Source of the DNA: an uncultured Holdemanella sp.
GTDB taxonomy: Bacteria; Bacillota_I; Bacilli_A; Erysipelotrichales; Erysipelotrichaceae
NCBI RefSeq assembly: GCF_934772795.1
Contig: NZ_CAKVMR010000092.1
Location: 1 to 6,183, forward strand
DNA: 6,183 nucleotides
Direction: 5' to 3'
The position numbers and the translations under genes are program-made. Position 1 is the stretch's first letter; every line of letters starts with the position of its first letter. This document shows positions 5,284 to 6,183 of the stretch, piece by piece. The notes below the pieces were generated by a model, which was not told the DNA's origin, ran no database searches, and saw nothing but the letters and a program-made list of their open reading frames with translations.

Positions 5284-5988
5284 TTATCCCCTAAACACAT
5301 CAATCATATCCACAAACCACTTTAAATCATTCATATTCTTAAAACTATGAGCTGCAATATAAAGTCTTCCATCCTCATTCAAGTTTATTGAAAACTTATG
5401 ATTTGATAAAGCCATAATTCGCTCTAGTCGATTCGCATCCAATATCTCAAGAGCCAATTTCTCATCCCCACAAGTCAAATTAAACTTCTTATCAAACGCC
5501 TCATTTCCAGTTTTAATACTTTGTTTATCCAATAAACTGCGAGGATATATAGTTAGCCATGTCTTAAACTTACAATCCAACTTATACAACATCCATTCTC
5601 CCGTATAAACTGTATTTTCATTCTTTTCCCACAAACCAGTCTCATCACGCAAGACCTCTGTCACATCTGTAAGTTTAATGGTACAAAACTCTACATCTAA
5701 ACCTTTATATTTACCTTGTACATATCCACTGCCACTACAATAATCATGTTTAGGCAAAGGAATATTTGTATCACTAACATTCAGTATATGCGTATCTGGA
5801 TTCATCTTTACATCCTCAAAGAACTCATGTACAACATTCATATTTAATCCGTTATCTTCTTTATCCTTGATTATCTGTCCTAAGCCAAGAATTACACATC
5901 CAATAATAACTAAAACAAGATTACCACCAAACACAATACCCACTATCACAATCAACAATCCTAGTATTGACAACAATCTTTTACCCAT
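5284..5988 (-). CDS. Membrane-anchored DUF3137-like protein
   Basis: This protein of about 234 residues has no function I can name. Residues 5-40 form two closely spaced hydrophobic stretches, probably a membrane hairpin or anchor. The charged segment KDKED then leads to a soluble domain. From about residue 85 onward the pattern SGSGYVQGKYKGLDVEF, then TGEWM, then GNEAFDKKFNLTCGDEKLALEIL, then LYIAAHSF resembles the DUF3137 family as I remember it: a GKYKG-type strand, a later phenylalanine-rich strand and a FDKKF segment. This is recognition by eye, not a search. The frame has ATGs at 5997 and 5988. I prefer 5988 because GGGAG lies about 9 nt before it, whereas the same GGGAG touches the ATG at 5997. 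A candidate promoter lies just upstream, and the small gene at 5053-5280 follows with a 3-nt gap. Confidence 0.8.
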   Translation of the reverse strand: MGKRLLSILGLLIVIVGIVFGGNLVLVIIGCVILGLGQIIKDKEDNGLNMNVVHEFFEDVKMNPDTHILNVSDTNIPLPKHDYCSGSGYVQGKYKGLDVEFCTIKLTDVTEVLRDETGLWEKNENTVYTGEWMLYKLDCKFKTWLTIYPRSLLDKQSIKTGNEAFDKKFNLTCGDEKLALEILDANRLERIMALSNHKFSINLNEDGRLYIAAHSFKNMNDLKWFVDMIDVFRG

Positions 5989-6011
5989 ACCTTTCATCTC
6001 CCTTCACCACC

Positions 6012-6040
6012 ATATTAACAAGCCCAAAAATACATCTCAA
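6012..6040 (-). promoter_or_regulatory. Candidate promoter of the DUF3137-like operon
   Basis: On the minus strand, TTGAGA (6040-6035) and TAATAT (6017-6012) are separated by 17 nt. This is five of six and four of six matches to the sigma-A consensus. The start would be near 6005, placing GAAGGGAG (6005-5998) at the very 5' end of the mRNA. Confidence 0.5.
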
Positions 6041-6071
6041 ACAATTCACTAAATTTACCAGAATATAGACA

Positions 6072-6096
6072 AAGAAGGCCAATTACTGGCCCTCTT
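6072..6096. terminator. Possible hairpin terminator upstream of the DUF3137-like operon
   Basis: GGCCA (6077-6081) pairs with TGGCC (6087-6091) around a 5-nt loop. AAGA/TCTT extends the stem beyond one mismatch. On the minus strand it is followed by a broken T-rich stretch, so it could end a transcript entering from beyond the right edge. The U-run is poor, hence the low confidence. Confidence 0.35.
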
Positions 6097-6183
6097 CATT
6101 AATTTCGACTATATAAAAATAGTTAGGGTCTAGATACGCTATAAGATTACATAGGGTAATGCGCTAGGCAGCTTAAAATTCGC

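Noticed and set aside
5867..6052. Plus-strand open frame of 61 codons
   Set aside because: It is antisense to the membrane segments of the DUF3137-like gene. Its Pro/Ile/Thr-rich low-complexity translation is typical of such shadows.
6101..6183. Insertion sequence end or attachment site at the right edge
   Set aside because: I saw no terminal inverted repeat, target duplication or copy of the tRNA 3' end. The AT-rich inverted ACTAT/ATAGT near 6109-6124 is too short to mean anything.

Overview
The window is AT-rich, with Bacillota-style Shine-Dalgarno sites, sigma-A promoters and intrinsic terminators. It reads as chromosomal DNA of a low-GC Gram-positive bacterium. The PurA and RpiR-type proteins would suit an Erysipelotrichia or Clostridia relative, but that placement is an impression, not a measurement. 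All protein genes lie on the minus strand; only a tRNA gene lies on the plus strand.

Layout from right to left, in the direction of most transcription. (a) 5027-6040 holds a two-gene unit with its own candidate promoter and terminator: a membrane-anchored DUF3137-like protein, then a small unrecognised 75-residue protein 3 nt downstream. (b) 4797-4970 holds tRNA-Trp(CCA) on the plus strand with an extended -10 promoter and a strong intrinsic terminator. Between the tRNA and (a) lie two tandem copies of TGGCAAAC of unknown role. (c) 3408-4773 holds purA, divergent from the tRNA gene. It has a perfect-consensus promoter, a hairpin at the predicted mRNA 5' end, and a terminator that contains its own stop codon. 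(d) 52-3380 holds a sugar-metabolism cluster: a MurR/RpiR-family regulator, rpiA, a Gfo/Idh/MocA-family oxidoreductase and a HAD-IIB (Cof-type) phosphatase. rpiA has its own candidate promoter in the gap after the regulator gene. The last three genes overlap end to end (11 nt and 8 nt) and so probably form one translationally coupled operon.

Functionally, purA supplies the first committed step from IMP to AMP, and tRNA-Trp is housekeeping. The rpiA cluster links the non-oxidative pentose phosphate pathway (ribose-5-P to ribulose-5-P) with an NAD(P)-dependent sugar or polyol oxidoreductase and a sugar-phosphate-type phosphatase. A SIS-domain regulator that probably senses a phosphosugar sits directly upstream. 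The actual substrate cannot be read from the window, and no transporter or kinase is present.

I see no CRISPR array, insertion sequence, rRNA or obvious novel system. The most interesting points are regulatory: a T7A7 tract between the divergent purA and tRNA promoters, the purA 5' hairpin, repeated motifs around the rpiA promoter, and the tandem repeat beside the tRNA.
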